DNA of 12,878 bases. Origin: Candidatus Kerfeldbacteria bacterium. Lineage in GTDB: Bacteria > Patescibacteriota > Patescibacteriia > UBA9570. Shown here one piece after another: positions 4,353-11,016 of the stretch. Under the pieces are notes generated by a model. That model searched no databases. It was not told where the DNA came from and was given only the letters and a program-made list of their open reading frames with translations. Where the stretch lies: NCBI GenBank assembly GCA_003512175.1, contig DOSP01000044.1, positions 1 to 12,878 of the forward strand, read 5' to 3'. Position 1 is the stretch's first letter. Each line of letters begins with the position of its first letter. The position numbers and the translations under genes are program-made.

Positions 4353-6335
4353 ATGAATGTCACCGAGATTATCCGTGAGCTGAAAATGACGAAGGAAGAA
4401 TTTTTCCCACTGGTGAGTGAGCTCGGTTTTGATATTGGCGAACGTGCTATTAAAGTAGACGATACGATCGCAGTTCGGTTGATTCAAGCCATTAAGGAAC
4501 ATCGCAAGAAAAGTCAGCGAAAAAGTTTATTCGTACATGAACGGCAAGTAGTGAAAGCTGCCGTTGAGCCGACTGATCGTGTCCTCGAAGTGCCTGATCC
4601 TATTACAACTAAGCAATTTGCCGAACTACTGCATAAACCGGTGACCGATGTGATTGCCATTCTGATGCGTAATGGTGTGATGGCCACCATTAATGAAAAT
4701 CTCGATTTCGAAACGGCCACGATCATTGCGGAAGATCAAGGTTATAAAACCGTGCGTGTGGAAGCCACAGTGAATGATCGAGAAGTGGAACGTGAAGAGC
4801 GGCTAAAAACTGCACTGGCAACTGATACGGAACATCAACTCCAAGCCCGCCCACCGGTGATTGTAGTGATGGGACATGTGGACCACGGCAAAACGACATT
4901 GCTCGATGCTATTCGCAAAACGAACATTGCTGGTCAAGAAGCTGGTGGCATTACTCAATCGATTGGTGCCTATCAAATTGAATACAAAGATCGCAGCATC
5001 ACCTTTATTGATACCCCAGGACATGAAGCCTTCACTGCTATGCGTTCGCGCGGCGCTAATGTGGCCGACGTAGCCGTGTTGGTAGTGGCAGCTGACGATG
5101 GCCTAAAGCCCCAGACCATTGAAGCGATTGGTATTCTGGAGAAAGCCAAACTACCGTTTGTGGTGGCGGTCAACAAAATTGACAAACCAGACGCCGATAT
5201 TGAGAAAGTGAAAAAAGGTTTATCGGAAGTGAACTTGATCCCAGAAGATTGGGGCGGGAAAACCATTTGTGTACCAGTCTCTGCCAAGGCCAGCCAGAAT
5301 ATTGATGAGTTGCTTGATATGGTATTGCTGGTGGCCGACCTCCATCAAGATAAAATCCAAGCTAACCCTAACCGCAGCGCCGTGGGCACGATTATTGAAT
5401 CTCGCATCGATAAAGATGCTGGCCCCATTGCCACCGTTCTAGTACAAACCGGTACGTTGCATGTGGGTGACATTGTGGAAGTAGGAGAAGTGATGGGAAA
5501 AATAAAAGCGTTGTCGTCTTGGCGTGGTACCCCACTGCGTGAAGCCAGCCCGTCTACACCGGTACGGTTTTTGGGCTTAAAAAATGCTCCCGTGGTTGGA
5601 GATATTTTAACCATTAGCGATGATCCGAAAGCCTTGAAACGCAAGCAGAAGAAATCGTACCAAAGTTTTGCCTATCTCAAACACAAAACGGAAGTCACTA
5701 AAACCGGCACGCTGGCTTTGCCAATTATTTTGAAAGCGGATACATTGGGCTCACTGGAAGCGGTTGTAGAAGCCGCAGAAAAACTAAAGTATAAAGATGT
5801 TGCCATAGAAATCGTGAAACGCGGTTTGGGTAACTTTACAGAAAAAGATATTGATCAAGCCGTTGGTGCTAAAGCTCGGCTCATTGGTTTCAACGTGGAT
5901 ATGACTGCCGCTGCCGCCGACTATGCCCTAGGTACACAAACCACTGCGCAAACGTTCACTATTATCTACAAACTGCTCGAACATATTACGGCTGAATTAG
6001 AAGCGTTGCTGCCGCCAGACACCACGTACACTAAAGTGGGGGAGGTACGCTTGCTGGCCGTGTTTCGTTCAACTGGAAAGTATGCCATTGTGGGCGGTCG
6101 CGTACTGTCTGGCAGTATTCGTCATAAAGCCATCTCGAAAATTGTCCGTGGTGGCAAAGTCATTGGCGAAGCCACCATTGCCCAGCTCCAAAGTAATAAG
6201 AAAGATGTGAATGAGGTCACTACTGGTAATGAATGCGGTATTCGCCTTGATACCACCACCACACCACAAGAAGGTGACACCATTGAGGTGTATGTGACAG
6301 AAGAAAAGAAGCGCCGTCTCGAGCCCCTCAACTAA
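4353..6335 (+). CDS. infB: Translation initiation factor IF-2
   Basis: A 660-residue GTPase that brings initiator tRNA to the 30S P site and promotes subunit joining. Domain order: a short N-terminal helical region (1-60), an IF2_N module (about 80-135), the G domain from about 167 with P-loop GHVDHGKT (174-181), DTPGHEAFT (220-228, including the catalytic His224) and NKID (274-277), a domain II barrel (about 345-435), domain III (ILKADTLGSLEAVVEA onward), and the C-terminal fMet-tRNA-binding barrel ending in GDTIEVYVTEE. It is shorter than the 890-residue E. coli form because the N-terminal extension is reduced. The switch segment reads GGITQSIGAYQI where bacteria usually have GGITQHIGAY. 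rbfA follows after 1 nt. It has its own promoter with a 9-nt gap to the ATG. Confidence 0.97.
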   Translation: MNVTEIIRELKMTKEEFFPLVSELGFDIGERAIKVDDTIAVRLIQAIKEHRKKSQRKSLFVHERQVVKAAVEPTDRVLEVPDPITTKQFAELLHKPVTDVIAILMRNGVMATINENLDFETATIIAEDQGYKTVRVEATVNDREVEREERLKTALATDTEHQLQARPPVIVVMGHVDHGKTTLLDAIRKTNIAGQEAGGITQSIGAYQIEYKDRSITFIDTPGHEAFTAMRSRGANVADVAVLVVAADDGLKPQTIEAIGILEKAKLPFVVAVNKIDKPDADIEKVKKGLSEVNLIPEDWGGKTICVPVSAKASQNIDELLDMVLLVADLHQDKIQANPNRSAVGTIIESRIDKDAGPIATVLVQTGTLHVGDIVEVGEVMGKIKALSSWRGTPLREASPSTPVRFLGLKNAPVVGDILTISDDPKALKRKQKKSYQSFAYLKHKTEVTKTGTLALPIILKADTLGSLEAVVEAAEKLKYKDVAIEIVKRGLGNFTEKDIDQAVGAKARLIGFNVDMTAAAADYALGTQTTAQTFTIIYKLLEHITAELEALLPPDTTYTKVGEVRLLAVFRSTGKYAIVGGRVLSGSIRHKAISKIVRGGKVIGEATIAQLQSNKKDVNEVTTGNECGIRLDTTTTPQEGDTIEVYVTEEKKRRLEPLN

Positions 6336-6336
6336 T

Positions 6337-6681
6337 ATGCCTACCCAGCGCATGCGGCAAATTAACTCGGTGCTGCGGGAATATTTCGCCACTGCCTTCA
6401 TGCGTTTGGTCGAGCTCCCCCCTGGTGTTGTTGTGAGTGTCACAAAAGTACATACTACGGCTGACTTACATTACTGTACCGTTTTTTTATCCATCGTTCC
6501 CGATGATCAAGCCGGCTCAACTTTACAACTGATTCGTCGACATACCGTGGATATTATTGAGGATGTGGTTGACCATATTACCTTTCGTGCAGTGCCACGC
6601 TTTCGCTTTATGATCGACGACACCGAACGCAAGGCTGCTCAAATAGAACAACTGCTTGACAGTTTGCCTAAGATTGAGTAG
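6337..6681 (+). CDS. rbfA: Ribosome-binding factor A (30S maturation)
   Basis: A 114-residue protein with the RbfA layout, a KH-like fold that binds near 16S rRNA helix 1 and helps late 30S assembly and cold adaptation. Matching segments are the start RMRQINSVLREYFATAF, VVVSVTKVHTTADLHYCTVFLSIV, and the ending FRAVPRFRFMIDDTERKAAQIEQLLDSL, equivalent to the family's L-R-x-x-P-x-L-x-F-x-x-D-x-S ending. The length is normal. infB-rbfA is a classic gene order, and the 1-nt gap suggests translational coupling. No promoter is seen directly before it. Its TAG stop forms part of the -10 element of the next gene's promoter. Confidence 0.93.
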   Translation: MPTQRMRQINSVLREYFATAFMRLVELPPGVVVSVTKVHTTADLHYCTVFLSIVPDDQAGSTLQLIRRHTVDIIEDVVDHITFRAVPRFRFMIDDTERKAAQIEQLLDSLPKIE

Positions 6682-6684
6682 GGT
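6656..6684 (+). promoter_or_regulatory. Promoter for the DHH phosphoesterase gene, leaderless type
   Basis: TTGACA (6656-6661, perfect consensus), 17-nt spacer, TAGGGT (6679-6684), then 8 nt to the ATG at 6693. The -35 is within rbfA coding sequence (codons for leucine, aspartate and serine), and the rbfA stop TAG is the first half of the -10. Confidence 0.6.
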
Positions 6685-6692
6685 TATGCGTT

Positions 6693-7679
6693 ATGTTTAA
6701 AAAAACATACGCTCAAATTATTGACGCAATCGCCCAGGCCAACCATGTGTTGATTGTATCCCACCGTAAGCCGGATGGTGATACCATTGGGTCGGGTTTA
6801 GCATTACGGCATTATTGCGCCACGTTAGGCAAACCAGTCACAAATTTCTGTATTGATCCAGCTGCAGAATATCTGCACTTTCTACCCGACGCATATCAAC
6901 TTGGTCCGCATAATGAAGTTTGGGAGTCACCAGATGTCGACGTGGTAATTGTGGTTGATTCCGGTGACCTACGGTATGCCGGTGTCGCCGAGCTTGTCAC
7001 ACAACTACCCAGCCCATACACCCTGATTAATATCGACCACCATGTTACTAACCCAGGGTACGGTACCATCAATTTGGTTGATAGCACGGCCTCATCAACC
7101 TGTGAAATTGTCTACCATTTATTGGATAGCGTACGTGCAGTTGACCACTCCATTGCCACTTGTCTACTGACTGGCCTGATTACGGATACCGGCAACTTAA
7201 CGAACTTGGCAACCTCGGCCAGTGCCGTGCACGTAGCCTCCAAGTTAGTTGCCAAAGGTGCCAACCTTTCCTTAATTGGTAAACATGCACTCAACCACAG
7301 ACCATTCAATACGTTACGATTATGGGGACGCGCCCTGGAACGGTTGCACGAAGATCCCAAAACCGGGATGGTAGTCACGGTCCTCACCTTGCAAGATATC
7401 CATGAGTGCAATGCCGATGATGAGGCAGTTTCAGGTATCTCCAACTTTCTCAATGGTCTTGATGAGGCCGCCCATAAGGCCATCTTGGTACTAACGCAGA
7501 CCGAGCCCGGCGTGATTAAAGGGAGCCTGCGCACCACGAATCCGTTGCTTGACGTCACCGAATTTGCTAAGCTCTATGGCGGTGGCGGTCACAAAAAAGC
7601 AGCGGGCTTCACCATGTCTGGTAACTTAGCAATTACTCCAACCGGTTATGTCGTCAATCCTCATCCCAACCGTCATTGA
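6693..7679 (+). CDS. nrnA: DHH/DHHA1 phosphoesterase, nanoRNase/pAp phosphatase type
   Basis: A 328-residue DHH-DHHA1 protein of the NrnA class, which degrades 2-5-nt RNAs from the 5' or 3' end and in many bacteria also hydrolyses pAp or pApA (the c-di-AMP breakdown product). Metal ligands are visible: H24, D28 and D30 in SHRKPDGD, D89 in VVDSGD, DHH at 115-117, and D165 in ITDTGN. The C-terminal DHHA1 substrate motif is GGGGHKKAAGF (296-306). The length is normal. NrnA sits just upstream of ClpP and RNase Y, which fits RNA turnover, since RNase Y fragments need a final nanoRNase. Its last 32 nt overlap the start of clpP. Which substrate dominates cannot be told from sequence. Confidence 0.92.
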   Translation: MFKKTYAQIIDAIAQANHVLIVSHRKPDGDTIGSGLALRHYCATLGKPVTNFCIDPAAEYLHFLPDAYQLGPHNEVWESPDVDVVIVVDSGDLRYAGVAELVTQLPSPYTLINIDHHVTNPGYGTINLVDSTASSTCEIVYHLLDSVRAVDHSIATCLLTGLITDTGNLTNLATSASAVHVASKLVAKGANLSLIGKHALNHRPFNTLRLWGRALERLHEDPKTGMVVTVLTLQDIHECNADDEAVSGISNFLNGLDEAAHKAILVLTQTEPGVIKGSLRTTNPLLDVTEFAKLYGGGGHKKAAGFTMSGNLAITPTGYVVNPHPNRH

Positions 7680-8229
7680 AAAAACCTTCGATGGCGAACG
7701 TGCCTACGATATTTACTCCCGCCTCCTGAAGGAGCGCATTATTTTTATTGGTACCTCGATCGATGATATGGTGGCCAACAGCGTTATTGCCCAACTATTG
7801 TTTCTTGAGGCCCAAGATGCCAAACAGGACATTAAGATTTATATTCATTCGCCGGGTGGGTATGTCACGGCTGGTTTGGCCATTTACGATACGATGCAAT
7901 ACGTGAAATGTGATATTTCTACGGTAGTGGTTGGAACGGCTGCCTCGATGGCTGCCTTACTACTAGCCGGTGGCACAATCGGTAAACGGTTTGCCTTACC
8001 CAATGCTGAGGTGATGATCCATCAACCAATGGGTGGAGCGGAAGGCCAGGCTTCTGACATTAAAATTAGAGCCGAACACATCCTGCGTACACGCGACCGC
8101 TTAAACAAAATTCTCGCCAAACATACCAAACAAGATCTCAAGCGCATTGAACAGGATACCGACCGTGACAAGTTCATGAGTGCTGAAGAAGCGAAGAAAT
8201 ACGGCATCATTGACAAGGTGATCGGCTAG
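7648..8229 (+). CDS. clpP: ATP-dependent Clp protease proteolytic subunit
   Basis: A 193-residue serine peptidase that forms the 14-subunit barrel working with ClpX or ClpC ATPases. The Ser-His-Asp triad is S100 (GTAASMAALL), H125 (VMIHQPMGG) and D174 (DTDRDKF), aligned two residues beyond the B. subtilis S98/H123/D172. The start MSSILIPTVIEKTFDGERAYDIYSRLLKERI matches mature-type ClpP with almost no propeptide, supporting the ATG at 7648. That start lies 32 nt inside nrnA in another frame, with no Shine-Dalgarno, so coupling to nrnA translation is likely. The usual AASMGAF after the serine reads AASMAAL here. No Clp ATPase gene is in the window. Confidence 0.97.
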   Translation: MSSILIPTVIEKTFDGERAYDIYSRLLKERIIFIGTSIDDMVANSVIAQLLFLEAQDAKQDIKIYIHSPGGYVTAGLAIYDTMQYVKCDISTVVVGTAASMAALLLAGGTIGKRFALPNAEVMIHQPMGGAEGQASDIKIRAEHILRTRDRLNKILAKHTKQDLKRIEQDTDRDKFMSAEEAKKYGIIDKVIG

Positions 8230-8244
8230 GTGCTAGGGTGACAC

Positions 8245-8275
8245 TGTCGGGCTGTTGTCCTCTGATTTCCCGACA
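8245..8275. repeat. Inverted repeat in the clpP-rny gap
   Basis: The arms TGTCGGG (8245-8251) and CCCGACA (8269-8275) pair perfectly over 7 bp with a 17-nt loop, 15 bp after the clpP stop. There is no T run after the right arm, so an intrinsic terminator is unlikely. It could be an mRNA 3'-end or processing hairpin. The rest of the 147-bp gap is AT-rich near rny, but I found no promoter there with the geometry used by the other genes. Confidence 0.45.
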
Positions 8276-8376
8276 CGGTTAATTCGACACTTATGTTAGG
8301 CAAAAAATCACTTCTGATTACCATTCGGAAAACACAACGTTTGCCTGCGCTGTAGTATTTTAATTTCTCAATTTGT

Positions 8377-9912
8377 ATGGATTTACTCGCCATCGTACTG
8401 GGGCCTGTGCTACTTGTGGTTGGCATTGGTGCTGGTGCCTTCATTGGTTACTGGTATCGCAAACAAGTAGCCGCCAAAACTACCAGTTCAGCCGAAGCCA
8501 GAGCAGAAGCTATCATTCAAGACGGAAAGTCAAAAGTGCAAAGCATGTTGCTTGAGGCCAAAGATAAGGCCATCAAAGTATTAGAAGAAGCCAAGCAAGA
8601 CGAGGCGCAGCGTCGCCAAGATGTCCAGGCCGCCCAACTGCGTCTCGAAAAACGTGAAAGTTTATTCGACGGTAAGTTGCTTGAGCTGGAAAGTAAACAG
8701 ACCAAACTGCAAGACAAAGCCAAGGAAATTGAACGGATCAAAGAAGAAATGCAATCAATAAAAACTGAGCAGTTGGCCCAACTAGAAAAAGTGGCGAATC
8801 TCAGCCGCACTGATGCGCTCACTTTGTTAGAACGACAGGTAGAAGAGGCCAGTGAAGATGCCTTACAATCTCGCCTGCGCAAACTCCAAGAGCAGGGTAG
8901 CGAAGAATTGGAACGGAAGGCCAATGAATTGATGGCTACAATTATTCAGCGCTGTTCTACTAGTCATGCCACCGAAACAACTACTACCTCTGTCCACCTG
9001 ACCAGTGATGATATGAAAGGTCGGATTATTGGTAAAGAGGGCCGTAACATTAAACGGATTGAAGAGCTGACGGGCGTAGAAATTCTGATTGATGATACCC
9101 CAGAAACTATTGTGGTATCTGGGTTTTCACCGATCCGTCGTCACCTGGCCAAACGTGCCTTAGAAATGTTAATGGAAGATGGCCGTATCCATCCGGCCCG
9201 GATTGAAGACTGTGTTGAACGCTCCAAGCGTGATTTGGCTTTGGATATTAAAAAAGCCGGTGAGGATGCTCTGTATGAGGTGGGCGTAACTGGCTTTGAA
9301 CCAAAGCTTGTTTCTATTCTGGGTCGGTTAAAATACCGTACTTCATACGGTCAAAATGTATTACGTCATTCCATTGAGGTAGCCTTCTTAGCCGCTATGC
9401 TGGCTGAACACCTCGGTGCTGATGTGAACGTGGCACGCAAAGGCGGCTTGTTACATGACATCGGTAAATCGGTTGATCATGAAGTACAAGGTACTCATCC
9501 GGAGATTGGCCGAGATATTGGCAAGAAGTTTGGTTTATCTGACGCCATTATTGCCCCGATTCTGTACCACCACGATGACTATCCGCCAACTCTAGAGGCA
9601 GTGATTGTGAAAGCGGCTGATGCTATTTCTGGTTCACGTCCTGGTGCCCGTAAAGATACCTACGAAAATTACATCCAACGGTTAGAAGAATTAGAGAACG
9701 TGGCGCTGACCTTTACTGGCATTGATAAAGTCTATGCCATTCAAGCTGGTCGTGAAGTCCGGGTGTTTGTGCGTCCCGATCAGGTGGATGATTACACTGC
9801 TTCAAAACTCGCTAAAGATATTGCCCTAAAAATTGAGCAGGAACTGAAATACCCTGGTGAAATCCGCGTCACCATTATTCGGGAAACCCGGGTTATTGAA
9901 TACGCCAGATAA
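8377..9912 (+). CDS. rny: Ribonuclease Y (membrane-anchored endoribonuclease)
   Basis: A 511-residue RNase Y, the endonuclease that starts mRNA decay in bacteria lacking RNase E. Order of parts: an N-terminal membrane anchor (residues 4-26, LAIVLGPVLLVVGIGAGAF), a long charged coiled coil (about 35-185), a KH domain with the GxxG-type loop IIGKEGRN (217-224), and an HD domain with the metal-binding pair H360-D361 in GGLLHDIGKSVDHE followed by YHHDDYPPTLEA. The length is typical (about 515-520). The start fits because the anchor begins at once. The stop overlaps the ymdB ATG by one base (TAATG). rny-ymdB is the same pair as in Bacillus. The 147-bp gap before it suggests its own transcription, but the promoter is not clear. 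Confidence 0.97.
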   Translation: MDLLAIVLGPVLLVVGIGAGAFIGYWYRKQVAAKTTSSAEARAEAIIQDGKSKVQSMLLEAKDKAIKVLEEAKQDEAQRRQDVQAAQLRLEKRESLFDGKLLELESKQTKLQDKAKEIERIKEEMQSIKTEQLAQLEKVANLSRTDALTLLERQVEEASEDALQSRLRKLQEQGSEELERKANELMATIIQRCSTSHATETTTTSVHLTSDDMKGRIIGKEGRNIKRIEELTGVEILIDDTPETIVVSGFSPIRRHLAKRALEMLMEDGRIHPARIEDCVERSKRDLALDIKKAGEDALYEVGVTGFEPKLVSILGRLKYRTSYGQNVLRHSIEVAFLAAMLAEHLGADVNVARKGGLLHDIGKSVDHEVQGTHPEIGRDIGKKFGLSDAIIAPILYHHDDYPPTLEAVIVKAADAISGSRPGARKDTYENYIQRLEELENVALTFTGIDKVYAIQAGREVRVFVRPDQVDDYTASKLAKDIALKIEQELKYPGEIRVTIIRETRVIEYAR

Positions 9913-10715
9913 TGAGCTCGCTTCGCTTCCTGTATATTGGGGATGTAGTCGGTAAGGCTGGCAGAGCGGCTGTAAGCAAGCTACTACCTGGCTTGCGTGC
10001 CGAGTTATCGGTGGATGCGGTGTTTGCTAATGCGGAGAACATGGCCCATGGGAACGGCATTTCAACCGATACGGTCAATGAATTACTGGCCGCTGGGGTA
10101 GATTACTGCTCATCTGGTAATCACGTGTGGGATAACAAAGATGGTGTTGAATATCTGAAACGCTCTGATGCGCGTGTGATTCGACCAGCGAACCTACCCG
10201 CCAGCAATGCCGGGCGCGGTTGGATGACTGTTGAAGTGGGTACAAAAAAAGTGTTGTTGATCAACCTGGTTGGCCAAGTGTTCATGCCCCAGCAAGCCGA
10301 TAGCCCCTTTTCCTGCATAGACGCCATTCTTAAACAACACCCTCCGGAACAGTTTAACGCTGTCCTGGTTGATATGCATGCCGAAGCCACCAGCGAAAAG
10401 CAAGCCTTGGCCTGGTATCTGGATGGGCGCGTATCAACGGTGGTGGGTACGCATACCCATGTTCCAACGGCTGATCTACGTATTCTGCATCATGGCACTG
10501 GTTTGGTGTGCGATTTAGGCTCTGTGGCTGCCGCTGATTCCGTAATTGGCGCGGATAAAGACAAAGTTTTGCACCGCTTCTTAACACAACTGCCTGGATC
10601 CCTTAGTCCAGCTGAAACGGGTGAGGTACTGTTTAATGCCGTATTACTTGAGATTGACCCGGCCACTCGCCAAACGGTTCGCTTGACCCGCGTTGACCGT
10701 GTTGTAGCTGGGTAA
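9912..10715 (+). CDS. ymdB: YmdB-family metallophosphoesterase
   Basis: A 267-residue calcineurin-like phosphoesterase of the TIGR00282/YmdB family. B. subtilis YmdB hydrolyses cyclic nucleotide phosphodiesters and affects biofilm, motility choice and RNase Y-linked RNA levels. Metal ligands align: D11 (YIGDVVG), E42 and N43 (NAEN), N70 and H71 (SGNHVWD), H156 (DMHAEATSEK), H181 and H183 (GTHTHV), matching D8, E39, N40, N67, H150, H175 and H177 of B. subtilis. The family's late segment, usually TDxGMTGP, reads CDLGSVAAADSVIG here, a small departure. It overlaps rny by one base, so the two are translated together. The 3' end carries the HU gene promoter. Confidence 0.94.
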   Translation: MSSLRFLYIGDVVGKAGRAAVSKLLPGLRAELSVDAVFANAENMAHGNGISTDTVNELLAAGVDYCSSGNHVWDNKDGVEYLKRSDARVIRPANLPASNAGRGWMTVEVGTKKVLLINLVGQVFMPQQADSPFSCIDAILKQHPPEQFNAVLVDMHAEATSEKQALAWYLDGRVSTVVGTHTHVPTADLRILHHGTGLVCDLGSVAAADSVIGADKDKVLHRFLTQLPGSLSPAETGEVLFNAVLLEIDPATRQTVRLTRVDRVVAG

Positions 10716-10721
10716 TATACT
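10693..10721 (+). promoter_or_regulatory. Promoter for the HU gene, leaderless type
   Basis: TTGACC (10693-10698, 5 of 6), 17-nt spacer, TATACT (10716-10721, 5 of 6), then 6 nt to the ATG at 10728. This is the best example in the window. The predicted start is the A of the start codon. The -35 and spacer lie in the last codons of ymdB, and the -10 directly follows its stop. Confidence 0.75.
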
Positions 10722-10727
10722 GAAGAT

Positions 10728-11009
10728 ATGAATAAGATGGCCCTCATCTCTGCAGTCGCAGAAAAAACTGGCTTGAGCAAAAAAGCTGTGTCGGCTGTAT
10801 TGGAAGAAATTTTGACAACCATTACCGAACAAATCAAAGCGGGGGATGAAGTAAATCTAGCTGGCTTTGGTCGTTTCTCTTCTCGCCTCCGCTCTGCCCG
10901 ACTGGGGGTTGATCCACTGAATCCGACTCAAAAAATTCAAATGCCTGCGGTGCAGGTGCCAAAGTTTAAAGCTGGCAAGGCGCTGAAAGATAGTCTAAAA
11001 CAAAGCTAG
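10728..11009 (+). CDS. hup: HU-family histone-like DNA-binding protein
   Basis: A 93-residue HU/IHF-family protein that bends and compacts DNA as a dimer. The N-terminal helices (MNKMALISAVAEKTGLSKKA...) are typical, followed by the signature GFGRFSSRLRSARLGVDP (46-63) and the beta-arm, with the intercalating proline probably P63. The C-terminal helix is FKAGKALKDSL. The arm reads GVDPLNPTQKIQ where many HU proteins have GRNPQTGEKI. HU versus IHF subunit cannot be settled, but a single small protein with a lysine-rich tail favours HU. The first ATG agrees with the promoter, whose -10 ends 6 nt before it. Confidence 0.95.
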   Translation: MNKMALISAVAEKTGLSKKAVSAVLEEILTTITEQIKAGDEVNLAGFGRFSSRLRSARLGVDPLNPTQKIQMPAVQVPKFKAGKALKDSLKQS

Positions 11010-11016
11010 TTCAGTT

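Noticed and set aside
4182..5287. Several minus-strand open frames opposite infB (73 to 106 codons)
   Set aside because: Antisense to strongly conserved IF-2 domains, with no start signals or recognisable motifs.
8245..8290. Intrinsic terminator after clpP
   Set aside because: The 7-bp hairpin has a 17-nt loop and no run of T after it, so it lacks the features of a Rho-independent terminator.
8230..8376. Promoter for rny in the 147-bp gap
   Set aside because: Candidates such as TTGTCC/TTAATT or TAATTT near the ATG lack a good partner hexamer at 17 nt; none was strong enough to call.
8517..8924. Minus-strand 135-codon open frame opposite the RNase Y coiled coil
   Set aside because: Its serine- and leucine-rich composition is the antisense image of the Glu/Lys/Gln-rich coiled coil; it is not an independent gene.
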